In this document: in pieces, positions 51,594 through 60,108 of the stretch
Layout: every line of letters starts with the position of its first letter
Numbering within the stretch: the stretch's first letter is position 1
Source: Nocardiopsis dassonvillei_B
GTDB lineage: Bacteria > Actinomycetota > Actinomycetes > Streptosporangiales > Streptosporangiaceae
Length of the DNA: 64,000 nucleotides
Direction of reading: 5' to 3'
Assembly: GCF_964273065.1 (NCBI RefSeq)
Contig: NZ_OZ186815.1
Location: 1,178,001 to 1,242,000 of the forward strand
The notes under the pieces: model-generated
The model's input: the letters and a program-made list of their open reading frames with translations, nothing else
Database searches by the model: none
What the model was told of the DNA's origin: nothing
Made by a program: the position numbers and the translations under genes

Positions 51594-52631
51594 TCAGCGG
51601 ACGGGCTCCGACCCCAGCCCCTCCTTCAACAGGCGTTCGGAGCCGGGGACCGGGCCGGGCGCCGGGACCGGGCGGGCCGGGCTGAGGGCGTGCGGCGAGG
51701 GCTCGTCGAAGAACGCCCCGGCCCGGAACATGGCCAGGGACGCCGGGTCGGCGCGCACCCCCTCGTCCACCCGGATCACCTCCGGCACGAACACCTCCCC
51801 GTCCCCGCAGGCCACCCCCCAGGCGCGGCCCGTCCCCACCGCGACCACCTCGCCCGGGGCACCGCCCCGGACCCTCCCGTCCAGCGCTCCCCCGCACAGG
51901 GTGATGCGGCTGCCGCCGAACATCGCGAAGGCGCCCGGGTAGGGGTGGGCCAGGGCCCGCACCAGGCGGTCCACGTCGCGGCCGGAGGCGGTGAAGTCGA
52001 TGCGCCCGTCGCTGGGGCGGCGGCGCGGCCACACCGACGCGTGCCCGCGCTGGGGCCGCCGGGGCGCGGTGCCCGCCAGCAGTTCGTCGATGCGGGCCGT
52101 CAGCAGCTCGGCCTGGCGGCGGGCCACCCGGTCGTACAGGCCGGTGGCGGTGATGTCGGGTTCGACGTCGAACCAGGCCTGGTCGACGATGTCACCGGTG
52201 CCGTCGCCGCCGTCCAGGTGCAGCAGGGTGACGGCGCTGGCGCGCATGTCGCGCAGGATCGTCCACGGGATGGGGGCCCGGCCCCGGCCGACCGGCAGCG
52301 GCGCCGGGTACAGGCCGAACCCGCCCTGCGGGAGCGCCGACAGCAGGGAGCCGGGGACCGGGCCGGACCACCCGGCGACGACCAGCAGGGTGGCACCGTG
52401 GGTCAGGAGGGCGTCGCGGACCTCGTCGGAGCCCAGGTCGGCGGCGCGCAGGTGCGGCAGGCCGTGGCGGCGGGTGACGGCCTCGTAGTCGACGTAGCCG
52501 GAGCGGTGGGCGAGCTCGGCCGGGTAGGAGACGACCAGTGACGGCGGGCGCCCCCGGGCGCACAGTTCCTCCAGGGCGGGGACCCCCAGGCCCAGCCCCG
52601 ACACGTAGCAGTAGCGCCGCCGGTCCACCAC
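51594..52631 (-). CDS. Formyltransferase-like protein with altered active site
   Basis: Formyltransferase-fold protein of 345 aa related to methionyl-tRNA formyltransferase, starting at one of two adjacent GTGs (52631 or 52628) after GGAGGGGG. Both the N-terminal Rossmann-like part and a C-terminal Fmt-like domain are present. In Fmt the catalytic loop reads N-V-H-A-S-L-L-P; here it is GLYPAPLPVGRGRAP, so the catalytic Asn and His appear replaced by Gly and Tyr, while the later Asp is kept in DGTGDIVDQ. It may have lost or changed its reaction. The true fmt gene would then lie elsewhere. Confidence 0.72.
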   Translation of the reverse strand: MVDRRRYCYVSGLGLGVPALEELCARGRPPSLVVSYPAELAHRSGYVDYEAVTRRHGLPHLRAADLGSDEVRDALLTHGATLLVVAGWSGPVPGSLLSALPQGGFGLYPAPLPVGRGRAPIPWTILRDMRASAVTLLHLDGGDGTGDIVDQAWFDVEPDITATGLYDRVARRQAELLTARIDELLAGTAPRRPQRGHASVWPRRRPSDGRIDFTASGRDVDRLVRALAHPYPGAFAMFGGSRITLCGGALDGRVRGGAPGEVVAVGTGRAWGVACGDGEVFVPEVIRVDEGVRADPASLAMFRAGAFFDEPSPHALSPARPVPAPGPVPGSERLLKEGLGSEPVR

Positions 52632-52730
52632 GGCATCCCCCTCCGCTCGGCCCAACCTCGGCACGACTCTACGCAGCGCGGCGGCGGGGCGGCCGGAAGC
52701 GGCCGCCGCTCTGCGTGTCCGCCCACGCGA

Positions 52731-52768
52731 AGGGGGCGCCCCCGCGGTGTCCCGCGGGGGCGCCCCCT
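52731..52768 (-). terminator. 17-bp hairpin after the FKBP gene
   Basis: AGGGGGCGCCCCCGCGG (52731-52747) pairs perfectly with 52752-52768, loop TGTC, 24 bp beyond the FKBP stop. Confidence 0.75.
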
Positions 52769-52791
52769 GTACGGGGACCGGGGCCCGGTGG

Positions 52792-53898
52792 CTACTCGGT
52801 CGGCTCCTCCGAGGCCTCCGCGTCCTCGGGGGCCTCCTCGCCGCCGTCCTCTGCGCCCTCGGAGGCCTCCTCCTCGGCCGGCGGCGGGTTGTCGAACGCG
52901 CCCAGGAGGTCCACCACGAAGACCAGGGTGCCCGCCGGGGCGCCCATCGCCTCCTCCTCGGTCTCGCCGTAGGCCATGTCGCCGGGAACGACCAGGAGCA
53001 GGCGGCTGCCGACCTTCTGGCCGACCATGCCCTCGTCCCAGCCCTGGATCACCGAGCCGGCACCGATGGTGGTGTCGAAGGGGGCGCCGCCGCGGCTCCA
53101 GGTGGAGTCGAAGGAGGGGTGCTCGCCGTCCTCGTCGGCCTCCCAGCGCACACCGGTGTACTGGACGATGACCTGCTGGCCCGACTCGACCTCGTCGCCC
53201 GTGCCCTCGATGAGCGGGACGACCTCCAGCTCCTCGGGGGCGTCGCCCTCGGGGATCTCGATCGTGGGCTCGCTGTGGCCCTCCTGGACCACGGTCGGCA
53301 GGCCGTCGCCGCCGTCGGTGGTCTGCTCGCCCGGCACCACCGAGCCCATGCCGAAGCGGTCCACGATGTCGACGATGAGGACGCTGGCGCCCACCTGGGG
53401 CGCCTGGCCCATGGCCTCGGCCTGGGCCTGCTCCTCCTCGGTCAGCGGCGGGAAGACGTACACCGCGCGGCTGCCCACGGCCTGGTTGACCAGGACCGAG
53501 CTGATCTGCTCGGGCATCTGGTCCATGCGGATGAGGTCGGGGGCACCGGTCTCGTAGCTGGACTGGCCCTCGACCGGCTCGCCCTCGCCGGGCCCGGTCC
53601 ACTGGAACTGGGTGACGTTGGCGACGACGAGGTCGTCGGCGCGGACCAGCTCCTCCTCGCTCGGACCCTGGTCCACGACACCGGACAGCTCCTCCTCGGG
53701 AGGCTCGATGTCGGGGAAGTCGACCCGGGGCTCCTCGCCGACGTCTCCGGTGACGGTGGGCAGCCGCGAGTCGAGCTGGTCGCCGTTCATCCGCATGAAG
53801 GCGGGCGTGCGCCACTCCTCGGGGATGTTTCCGCAGCTTGAGACCGTCAAAGCGATGACGGTCAGGGGCACCGCGAGGGCGGCGGCACGTCGGTGCAT
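52792..53898 (-). CDS. Lipoprotein FKBP-type prolyl isomerase
   Basis: Secreted lipoprotein of 368 aa. The signal peptide ends in the lipobox LTVSSCGN, with Cys22 to be lipidated. The C-terminal FKBP domain (about residues 235-335) is canonical: VQYTGVRWEADEDGEHPSFD, then VIQGWDEGMVGQKVGSR and GTLVFVVDLLGAF. The N-terminal half resembles a degenerate FKBP domain (QAVGSRAVYVFPP). Both ends are acidic, and the C-terminal tail is about 30 residues of Glu/Ala. It probably folds exported proteins. Confidence 0.88.
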   Translation of the reverse strand: MHRRAAALAVPLTVIALTVSSCGNIPEEWRTPAFMRMNGDQLDSRLPTVTGDVGEEPRVDFPDIEPPEEELSGVVDQGPSEEELVRADDLVVANVTQFQWTGPGEGEPVEGQSSYETGAPDLIRMDQMPEQISSVLVNQAVGSRAVYVFPPLTEEEQAQAEAMGQAPQVGASVLIVDIVDRFGMGSVVPGEQTTDGGDGLPTVVQEGHSEPTIEIPEGDAPEELEVVPLIEGTGDEVESGQQVIVQYTGVRWEADEDGEHPSFDSTWSRGGAPFDTTIGAGSVIQGWDEGMVGQKVGSRLLLVVPGDMAYGETEEEAMGAPAGTLVFVVDLLGAFDNPPPAEEEASEGAEDGGEEAPEDAEASEEPTE

Positions 53899-54059
53899 GG
53901 GTCACTACCTCTGTTTTCCGGCTCGGGACAGGGTCACACTACCGAAAAGCGCGACCGCCACCACCTCCCCCAGAGGCGGAACATCGGTAACAAAAGGTCA
54001 CCCGTCCCCGATCCGGAACCCTCACAGGGCGTTCCGGGTGGGGACCGCAGGGCGACGCG

Positions 54060-54099
54060 GCGGGGCCCCGGAGGCGGTTCTCCGCCTCCGGGGCCCCGC
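54060..54099 (-). terminator. 18-bp hairpin after pafA
   Basis: 18 bases at 54060-54077 pair with 54082-54099 around TTCT; the strands begin GCGGGGCCCC and end GGGGCCCCGC. It starts 12 bp after the pafA stop and should end the pup-prcB-prcA-pafA transcript. Confidence 0.75.
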
Positions 54100-54110
54100 G
54101 GGACGGCCGG

Positions 54111-55469
54111 TCACATCCCGGCGATGAGCTTCTCCACCCGCTCGTCCACCGACTTGAAGGGGTCCTTGCACAGCACGGTGCGCTGCGCCTGGTCGTTGAG
54201 CTTGAGGTGCACCCAGTCGACGGTGAAGTCGCGGCGCTGCTCCTGGGCGCGGCGGATGAACTCGCCGCGCAGCCGGGCCCGCGTGGTCTGCGGGGGGACC
54301 GACTTGGCCTCGAAGATCTTCAGGTCGCCGACCACGCGCTCCATCTGGCCGCGGTTCTGCATCAGGTAGAACAGGCCGCGGTCGCGGTGGATGTCGTGGT
54401 AGGTGAGGTCGAGCTGGGCGATCCGGGGCGAGGACAGGGACAGGTCGTGCTTGGCGCGGTAGCGCTCCAGCAGCATGTACTTGGCGACCCAGTCGATCTC
54501 CCGGGACACCGACTCCAGGTTCTGCGACTCCACCGCCTCCAGGGTGCGCTGCCACAGCTCCAGGACCCGCTTGCCGGTGGCGTCGGTGCCGTGCCGGTCG
54601 ACGTAGCTCTGCACCTTCTCCAGGTACTCGCGCTGGATCTCCAGCGCGCCCGCCTCGCGCCCGTTGGCCAGGCGCACCTTGCGGCGGCCGGTCATGTCGT
54701 GGCTGACCTCCCGGATCGCCCGGATGGGGTTCTCCAGGGTGTAGTCGCGCATGACCACGCCCGCCTCGATCATCCGCAGCACCAGGTCGGTGGAGCCCAG
54801 CTTGAGCAGGGTGGTGGTCTCGCTCATGTTGGAGTCGCCGACGATGACGTGCAGGCGGCGGAAGCGCTCGGCGTCCGCGTGCGGCTCGTCGCGGGTGTTG
54901 ATGATCGGCCGGGAGCGGGTGGTGGCGGAGGAGACGCCCTCCCAGATGTGCTCGGCCCGCTGGCTGACGCAGTACAGGGCGCCGCGGGGGGTCTGCAGGA
55001 CCTTGCCGGCCCCGCAGATGATCTGCCGGGTGACCAGGAAGGGGATGAGCACGTCCGCCAGGCGCCCGAACTCCCCGTGCCGCCCCACGAGGTAGTTCTC
55101 GTGGCAGCCGTAGGAGTTGCCCGCGGAGTCGGTGTTGTTCTTGAACAGGTAGATGTCCCCGGCGATGCCCTCCTCGTGCAGGCGCTGCTCGGCGTCGACC
55201 TGCAGCCCCTCCAGGATGCGCTCGCCGGCCTTGTCGTGCGCCACCAGGTCCACGAGGCTGTCGCACTCGGGGGTGGCGTACTCGGGGTGGCTGCCCACGT
55301 CCAGGTAGAGGCGGGCGCCGTTGCGCAGGAACACGTTGCTGCTGCGCCCCCAGGAGACCACCCTCCGGAAGAGGTAGCGGGCGACCTCGTCCGGGGACAG
55401 CCGGCGCTGCCCCCGGAAGGTGCACGTGACCCCGTACTCGTTCTCCAGCCCGAAGATCCGTCGTTCCAC
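54111..55469 (-). CDS. pafA: Pup ligase PafA
   Basis: Attaches Pup to lysines of target proteins, using ATP to activate Pup's C-terminal Glu. It is 452 aa, full length. The N-terminus RRIFGLENEYGVTCTF contains the catalytic ATP/metal-binding Glu residues, and SNVFLRNGARLYLDVGSHPE and FKNNTDSAGNSYGCHENYLV are the family's carboxylate-amine ligase motifs. It starts at GTG 55469. It is the last gene of the Pup-proteasome operon here. Confidence 0.95.
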   Translation of the reverse strand: MERRIFGLENEYGVTCTFRGQRRLSPDEVARYLFRRVVSWGRSSNVFLRNGARLYLDVGSHPEYATPECDSLVDLVAHDKAGERILEGLQVDAEQRLHEEGIAGDIYLFKNNTDSAGNSYGCHENYLVGRHGEFGRLADVLIPFLVTRQIICGAGKVLQTPRGALYCVSQRAEHIWEGVSSATTRSRPIINTRDEPHADAERFRRLHVIVGDSNMSETTTLLKLGSTDLVLRMIEAGVVMRDYTLENPIRAIREVSHDMTGRRKVRLANGREAGALEIQREYLEKVQSYVDRHGTDATGKRVLELWQRTLEAVESQNLESVSREIDWVAKYMLLERYRAKHDLSLSSPRIAQLDLTYHDIHRDRGLFYLMQNRGQMERVVGDLKIFEAKSVPPQTTRARLRGEFIRRAQEQRRDFTVDWVHLKLNDQAQRTVLCKDPFKSVDERVEKLIAGM

Positions 55470-55566
55470 GCGGCCTCACCAACTTCCCGTCACCGTCGGC
55501 CCGGGACGACGGGGCCGCGTCGTCCGCCGGCCGGTGCGGCGCCTCGGCGGCGCCGCACCGCTTCTG

Positions 55567-56301
55567 CTATGCGTCGTCCTCGGTGGTGGTCCCGGCGGCG
55601 GCACCGCCGCGCCCCTCCTCCAGGAGGGAGACCAGGCGCCTGCCCTGGATGCGGCGGAACTTGCGGTGCTCCCTGGACCGCTCCAGGACGGCGACCTCCA
55701 GGTTGGCCGCCTCCAGCTCGCGCTCCTCGCCGTTCTCCCTGGCCAGCGCGTGGGTGGCGGCGTTGATCGCGGCGGCGAGGGAGGCGTCGGCGGCGAAGCG
55801 GTCCTTGAGGGTCTGGGAGACCTGCTCGGAGGAGCCGCCCACGGCGACGAACCCCTGCTCGTCGACGATGGAGCCGTCGAAGGTGATGCGGTAGATCTCG
55901 TCCCCGTCGACGGTGTCGCCGACCTCGGCGACGACGATCTCCACCTCCCAGGGCTTGAGGCTCTCGCTGAACACGGTGCCCAGGGTCTGGGCGTAGATGT
56001 TGGCGAGCTGGCGGCCGCTGACGTCGCGGCGGTCGTACTGGTACCCGCGCACGTCCGCGAAGCGCACGCCCATCAGGCGCAGGTTCTCGAACTCGGGGTA
56101 GCGGCCGACCGCGGCGAAGGCGATGCGGTCGTACAGCTCGCTGATCTTGTGGAGGGTGCGGGAGACGTTGTCCGCAACCAGCAGGATCCCGCCCTCGTAC
56201 TGCAGGACGACGGCGCTGCGGCCGCGCGCGATGCCCTTGCGCGCGTAGTCCGCCTTGTCCTTCATCTGCTGTTCGGGGGCGACGTAGAACGGCATCGACA
56301 C
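55567..56301 (-). CDS. prcA: 20S proteasome alpha subunit PrcA
   Basis: Outer-ring proteasome subunit, 244 aa. The alpha-type N-terminal helix (APEQQMKDKADYARKGIARG) gates the chamber. The conserved fold elements ILLVADNVSRTLHKISELYD and GYQYDRRDVSGRQLANIY fit PrcA, and the flexible C-terminus (GAAAGTTTEDDA) is typical. It lies 46 bp after prcB. Confidence 0.95.
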   Translation of the reverse strand: MSMPFYVAPEQQMKDKADYARKGIARGRSAVVLQYEGGILLVADNVSRTLHKISELYDRIAFAAVGRYPEFENLRLMGVRFADVRGYQYDRRDVSGRQLANIYAQTLGTVFSESLKPWEVEIVVAEVGDTVDGDEIYRITFDGSIVDEQGFVAVGGSSEQVSQTLKDRFAADASLAAAINAATHALARENGEERELEAANLEVAVLERSREHRKFRRIQGRRLVSLLEEGRGGAAAGTTTEDDA

Positions 56302-56347
56302 CGCGGATCGTTTCCTTACCTAGAAGAGGTCAATGGGGCGGGATGGC

Positions 56348-57193
56348 TCAGCTGAGAGGGGCGGTGGGGCCGTCCGGACGGGCGGCGCGCCCCTGGACCA
56401 CCTCGGTCGCCAGGCGGGCGACCTCGTCGGTGGTCAGGCGGCGGTGGCCGTCCTCGGTGATGACGTCGACCAGGGGGAAGATCTTGCGGTGCAGGTCGGG
56501 GCCGCCGGTGGCGGAGTCGTCGTCGGCCGCGTCGTAGAGGGCCTCCAGGGCGACCTTGACGGCCTCGGTCTCGCTCAGGTCGTCGCGGTAGAGCTTCTTG
56601 ACGGAGCCCCTGGCGAAGACCGAGCCGGAGCCGACGGAGTAGTAGCGCTGCTCCTCGTAGCGGCCGCCGGTCGCGTCGTAGCTGAAGACGCGGCCCCGGT
56701 CCTCGTTCTCGTCGTAGCCGACGAAGAGGGGGACGACCACGAAGCCCTGGAGGGCCATGCCGAGGTTGCCGCGGACCATCTGGGAGAGCTTGTTGGCCTT
56801 ACCTTCGAGGGAGAGCGAGCGGCCCTCCATCTTTTCGTAGTGCTCCAGTTCCACCTGGTAGAGACGGGCCAGTTCGATACCGATCCCGGCGGAGCCGGCA
56901 ATGGCCACCGCGGAGAATTCGTCCGTTCGGAAGAGTTTTTCCATGTCGCGGTTGGCGATCACGTTGCCCTGGGTGGCGCGCCGGTCGCCCGCGATCAGCA
57001 CACCCCCCGGGAAGGTCAGCGCGACGATCGTCGTCGCGTCGGGGGTGAGGTGCTCGGCCGCGCCCCCGTGCGCCGGCAGTCCGTGGCCGGGCAGCAGTTC
57101 GGGCCTGACCTCACGGAGAAACTCGGTGAAGGACGAGGTCCCCGCACTCATGAAAGCGGCGGGCAACCCCTTGCCCTCGAACCCTTCGAACAC
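56348..57193 (-). CDS. prcB: 20S proteasome beta subunit PrcB
   Basis: Catalytic proteasome subunit, 281 aa from GTG 57193 after GGAGGGAG. A propeptide of 53 residues precedes the mature Thr1 (Thr54) in TTIVALTFPGGVLIAGDRRA. The residue before Thr1 is Ala, where most actinobacterial PrcB have Gly. The Asp and Lys of the catalytic set (GDRRAT, EKLFRTDEFSAVAIAG) are present. It is in order with pup upstream and prcA downstream. Confidence 0.95.
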   Translation of the reverse strand: MFEGFEGKGLPAAFMSAGTSSFTEFLREVRPELLPGHGLPAHGGAAEHLTPDATTIVALTFPGGVLIAGDRRATQGNVIANRDMEKLFRTDEFSAVAIAGSAGIGIELARLYQVELEHYEKMEGRSLSLEGKANKLSQMVRGNLGMALQGFVVVPLFVGYDENEDRGRVFSYDATGGRYEEQRYYSVGSGSVFARGSVKKLYRDDLSETEAVKVALEALYDAADDDSATGGPDLHRKIFPLVDVITEDGHRRLTTDEVARLATEVVQGRAARPDGPTAPLS

Positions 57194-57343
57194 GCGACTC
57201 CCTCCACTCGCGCCCCGCCCCGACGCGGGCGGGACGCCTCGTCTGTCTTTTCGGAATGACCCTAGCCGGATCCGCGGCGGTGCCGACGGCACCGCCGGTG
57301 CGCTGTCAGCGAACCGCCGCGGGGTCGGGGCGGCGGACCCGCC

Positions 57344-57544
57344 CTACTGGCCACCCTTCTGCACGAACTGCCGGACGAAGTCCTCGGCGTTGCTCTCCAG
57401 CACGTCGTCGATCTCGTCGAGGATGTCGTCGACGTCCTCGTCCAGCTGGTCCTTGCGCTCCTGAACGTCGGCGGAGGCCTCGACCTCCTCGACCTCTTCG
57501 TCGCGGCGCGACGCGTGTTTCTGGCCGCCGGTGTCCTTCGCCAT
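57344..57544 (-). CDS. pup: Prokaryotic ubiquitin-like protein Pup
   Basis: Degradation tag of 66 aa from ATG 57544 after GGGAGG. The disordered N-terminus and coiled central helix (DQLDEDVDDILDEIDDVLE) lead to the C-terminus FVQKGGQ. Gln at the end must be deamidated to Glu by Dop before ligation. It leads the pup-prcB-prcA-pafA unit. dop and mpa, usually just upstream, are not in this window. Confidence 0.96.
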   Translation of the reverse strand: MAKDTGGQKHASRRDEEVEEVEASADVQERKDQLDEDVDDILDEIDDVLESNAEDFVRQFVQKGGQ

Positions 57545-57851
57545 ACCTGCTACCTCCCGTTCGGGGCTCTCGCCCTTATCTTGGCCCAACACCGGGCACC
57601 TCAACCCACTTCCCGTGGCCCGATACCGGCCGGTTACCTCGGCCGGCGGGCCGCCCGGACGGGCGGGAGCGCCGCGACCGGGTCCCGCGGAGGCCGGCCC
57701 GCCCCCGGGCGGAGGAGGTCCCGCGCGCCCCCGCTCCCGGGCGTGTCGTCGGGCGGCGGGGAAGCGCCGCGGAAGTTACCGACCGGTCACAGCCCTGACC
57801 TCGCCCGTTGCGTTCACGTGTTCGAATGGTCACTGTCGGCACCCGATCCCG
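57545..57851. other. Intergenic region between pup and protease 1 control region
   Basis: GC-rich spacer. No gene is recognised on either strand; the frames are Arg/Pro/Gly-rich. A stretch around 57774-57800 (GTTACCGACCGGTCAC) recurs in part near 59738-59757 upstream of protease 2, so it belongs to the duplicated control region. The pup promoter should also be here. Confidence 0.45.
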
Positions 57852-57885
57852 GTGGCCGCATCCGGCCACGGAACCCCCCTTGACA
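57852..57885 (+). promoter_or_regulatory. Distal control element of protease 1
   Basis: GTGGCCG-CATC-CGGCCAC (57852-57869) is a perfect 7-bp inverted repeat, followed by a run of C and TTGACA (57880-57885). The same palindrome, loop, C-run and TTGA recur before protease 2 (59775-59808), about 275-330 bp ahead of each start. Confidence 0.6.
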
Positions 57886-58039
57886 TCCGGACCGTCCGCG
57901 ATCCGCCGCGTGCGAGCCGCCCGAAAAACACAGCTCACCGAACCCGTCACTTTCCGTAGCGGCTTTCCATTCATCCGCTGTCCCCATGACCGGATTTCCG
58001 GATTTCCCCACCGGGGTTCCCCTCCTCCGCGCGAACACC

Positions 58040-58069
58040 TAGGGTGTGGACTCGTTTACCGAACGTCTC
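58040..58069 (+). promoter_or_regulatory. Proximal promoter/leader element of protease 1
   Basis: TAGGGT (58040-58045) followed by GTGGACTCGTTTACCGAACG and TCTC. Protease 2 has TATGGT and TCGTTTACTGAACGTCTC at the same relative place (59975-60004). Conservation in otherwise diverged sequence suggests a -10 element plus an operator or mRNA leader motif. Confidence 0.55.
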
Positions 58070-58128
58070 AAAGCATGACTTTCGGTAGACATCACCCCCA
58101 TCCACAACAAAAGGAGAGTTCAGGGTCC

Positions 58129-59268
58129 ATGAGACCTTTCCCCGCCATCTCCGCGATAGGGACCGGCGCCCTGGCCCTCGGGCTGGTGTTCGCGCCCGGC
58201 GCGAGCGCCGCGCCCGTCCCGGCCTCACCGGAACCCCAGGGTGAGGAGACCATGCTGGACGCCCTCGCCAGGGACCTCGGCCTCACCCCGCTCGGGGCCG
58301 AGACCCTGCTGGAGGCCCAAGAAGAGGCGTTGGAGACCGACGCCGCCGCGGCCCGGGCCGCGGGAGACGCCTACGGCGGCTCCCTGTTCGACACCCGGAC
58401 GCACGACCTGACGGTCCTGGTCACCGACGCCGACGCCGCCTCCGCGGTCGAGGCGGCCGGGGCCCGGGCCGAGGTGGTCGAGCACGGTGCCGAGGGCCTG
58501 GCCGAGATCGTCGAGGCCCTCGACGCCGAGGGCGCCCCCGAGGGCGTCACCGGCTGGTATCCGGACATCGCCGGCGACACGGTCGTCGTCGAGGTCCTGG
58601 AGGGCGCCGACGCCGCCGGGCTCCTGGAGTCCGCCGGTGTCGACCCGGCCTCGGTCGAGGTCGTCACCACCGACGAGGCGCCCGAGCCCTACGCCGACAT
58701 CGTCGGCGGGGTCGCCTACCACATGGGCGGCGGCCGCTGCTCCATCGGCTTCCCGGCCACGGACTCCTCGGGCAACCCGGGCTTCGTCACCGCGGGCCAC
58801 TGCGGCACCGTGGGCACGTCGGCGCAGAGCTCCGACGGCAGCGGGTCCGGCGTCTTCGACCGCTCGGTGTTCCCGGGCAGTGACTCCGCCTTCGTGCGGG
58901 CCACCTCGGGATGGAGCCTGACCAGCCTGGTCAGCCGCTACGACGGCACGCACCAGACCGTCTCCGGCTCCTCCCAGGCGCCGATCGGTTCGGCGGTGTG
59001 CCGCTCCGGCTCCACCACCGGCTGGCACTGCGGGACCATCCAGGCCCGCGGCCAGACGGTGAGCTACCCGCAGGGCACCGTGCAGAACCTGACCCGCACC
59101 GACGTGTGCGCCGAGCCCGGCGACTCCGGCGGCTCGTTCATCTCCGGCTCCCAGGCGCAGGGCGTCACCTCCGGTGGCTCCGGCAACTGCTCCTCGGGCG
59201 GGACGACCTACTACCAGGAGGTCACCCCGATGCTGAGCTCGTGGGGCCTGAGCCTCTCGACCGGCTGA
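58129..59268 (+). CDS. Secreted alpha-lytic-type serine protease 1
   Basis: Extracellular S1 (alpha-lytic protease subfamily) protease, 379 aa from ATG 58129 after AAGGAGAG. A signal peptide of about 28 residues (ending GASA) and an Ala/Glu-rich prodomain to about residue 188 precede the mature enzyme, which begins ADIVGGVAY and is 191 aa. The triad is His224 (TAGHCG), Asp252 (SDSAF) and Ser333 (GDSGGS). Disulfide cysteines flank the His and Ser loops. It resembles Nocardiopsis protease A (NAPase). It is paralogous to the next gene, with a 92-bp identical segment around the active Ser. Confidence 0.93.
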   Translation: MRPFPAISAIGTGALALGLVFAPGASAAPVPASPEPQGEETMLDALARDLGLTPLGAETLLEAQEEALETDAAAARAAGDAYGGSLFDTRTHDLTVLVTDADAASAVEAAGARAEVVEHGAEGLAEIVEALDAEGAPEGVTGWYPDIAGDTVVVEVLEGADAAGLLESAGVDPASVEVVTTDEAPEPYADIVGGVAYHMGGGRCSIGFPATDSSGNPGFVTAGHCGTVGTSAQSSDGSGSGVFDRSVFPGSDSAFVRATSGWSLTSLVSRYDGTHQTVSGSSQAPIGSAVCRSGSTTGWHCGTIQARGQTVSYPQGTVQNLTRTDVCAEPGDSGGSFISGSQAQGVTSGGSGNCSSGGTTYYQEVTPMLSSWGLSLSTG

Positions 59269-59285
59269 CCCGGAGGTCACCGACA

Positions 59286-59322
59286 GGACGCCCCCGTCCC
59301 CCGGCGGGGGCGTCCCCCTTTT
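59286..59322 (+). terminator. Hairpin after protease 1
   Basis: GGACGCCCCCG (59286-59296) pairs with CGGGGGCGTCC (59305-59315), followed by CCCTTTT. Confidence 0.75.
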
Positions 59323-59774
59323 CCGGGGGCGTTCGTCCCGCCGACGCATCCGGTCTCCGGTACCCGGGCCCTGCCCGGGCCTCCCCGGACGGCTCTCCGC
59401 CCAGCCCCGGGGTTTCGGACAGCCCGTCGCGTCCGGAAACCGGGTGGAGCGCACCGTGCCCCCGGCGGCCCGCACCATCCGGGACGAAATGCACCGCGGT
59501 CGGCCCGGCGTCCGATCCGCCGCCGATACGGGAATCCATCCCCGTCGCCGGTCGAGACGCTTTACCGGCGGGTCGGGACTCCTACAGAAAAGCAGGGCGG
59601 CCGTCCGTTATCGGGCGGCCGCCCTGTTCTTTTCCGTGGCCGATCGTCTTGGGAGCGTTCCCGGCCCACGGACGGGACCCCGTCGCGGGAGGGCCCCGGT
59701 CCCGCGGAAGGAGGCGCCGCCACCTCGCTTGTTACCGGCGTGTAGCCGACCGGTCACGACAGGGACCGCGTTCC
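59323..59774. other. Spacer between the two protease genes
   Basis: About 450 bp without a recognised gene. Besides the second hairpin at 59593-59633 it contains only short Arg/Pro/Ala-rich frames. The duplicated control region of protease 2 begins near 59737. Confidence 0.5.
59593..59633. terminator. Second hairpin between the proteases
   Basis: CAGGGCGGCCG (59593-59603) pairs perfectly with CGGCCGCCCTG (59616-59626), then TTCTTTT. An A-rich left flank (CAGAAAAG) means it could act in both directions. It isolates protease 2 from upstream transcription. Confidence 0.75.
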
Positions 59775-59808
59775 GTGGCCGCATCCGGCCACGTTACCCC
59801 CCTTGAAA
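59775..59808 (+). promoter_or_regulatory. Distal control element of protease 2
   Basis: GTGGCCG-CATC-CGGCCAC (59775-59792), a C-run, then TTGAAA (59803-59808); the counterpart of 57852-57885. Confidence 0.6.
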
Positions 59809-59974
59809 TCCGCGCCTTTACTCGAAGTGTGACCGGGCGACTCCGGAGAAATACAAGGTCGTTCAACATTCGACTACCAACAGCCACGGCGGTACCGGGT
59901 TTCATCGGATCATCCGCTGCCGCCTTGGGCGCTTTCCCCGGAAAGCAGGTCTTTCGCTCGCCAAAATGCCCACT

Positions 59975-60004
59975 TATGGTTTGGAATCGTTTACTGAACG
60001 TCTC
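59975..60004 (+). promoter_or_regulatory. Proximal promoter/leader element of protease 2
   Basis: TATGGT (59975-59980) then TCGTTTACTGAACGTCTC (59987-60004), differing at one base from protease 1 in the 18-bp block. Confidence 0.55.
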
Positions 60005-60108
60005 GGTGAACTTCGCCGGACGGAGCAATCCCGTCCGACGAAAGGGACATCCGCTCCCACCGGAACGGAATCCCATTCCCCCGTCAATCCCCCTGGAGAG
60101 TAGGGATC

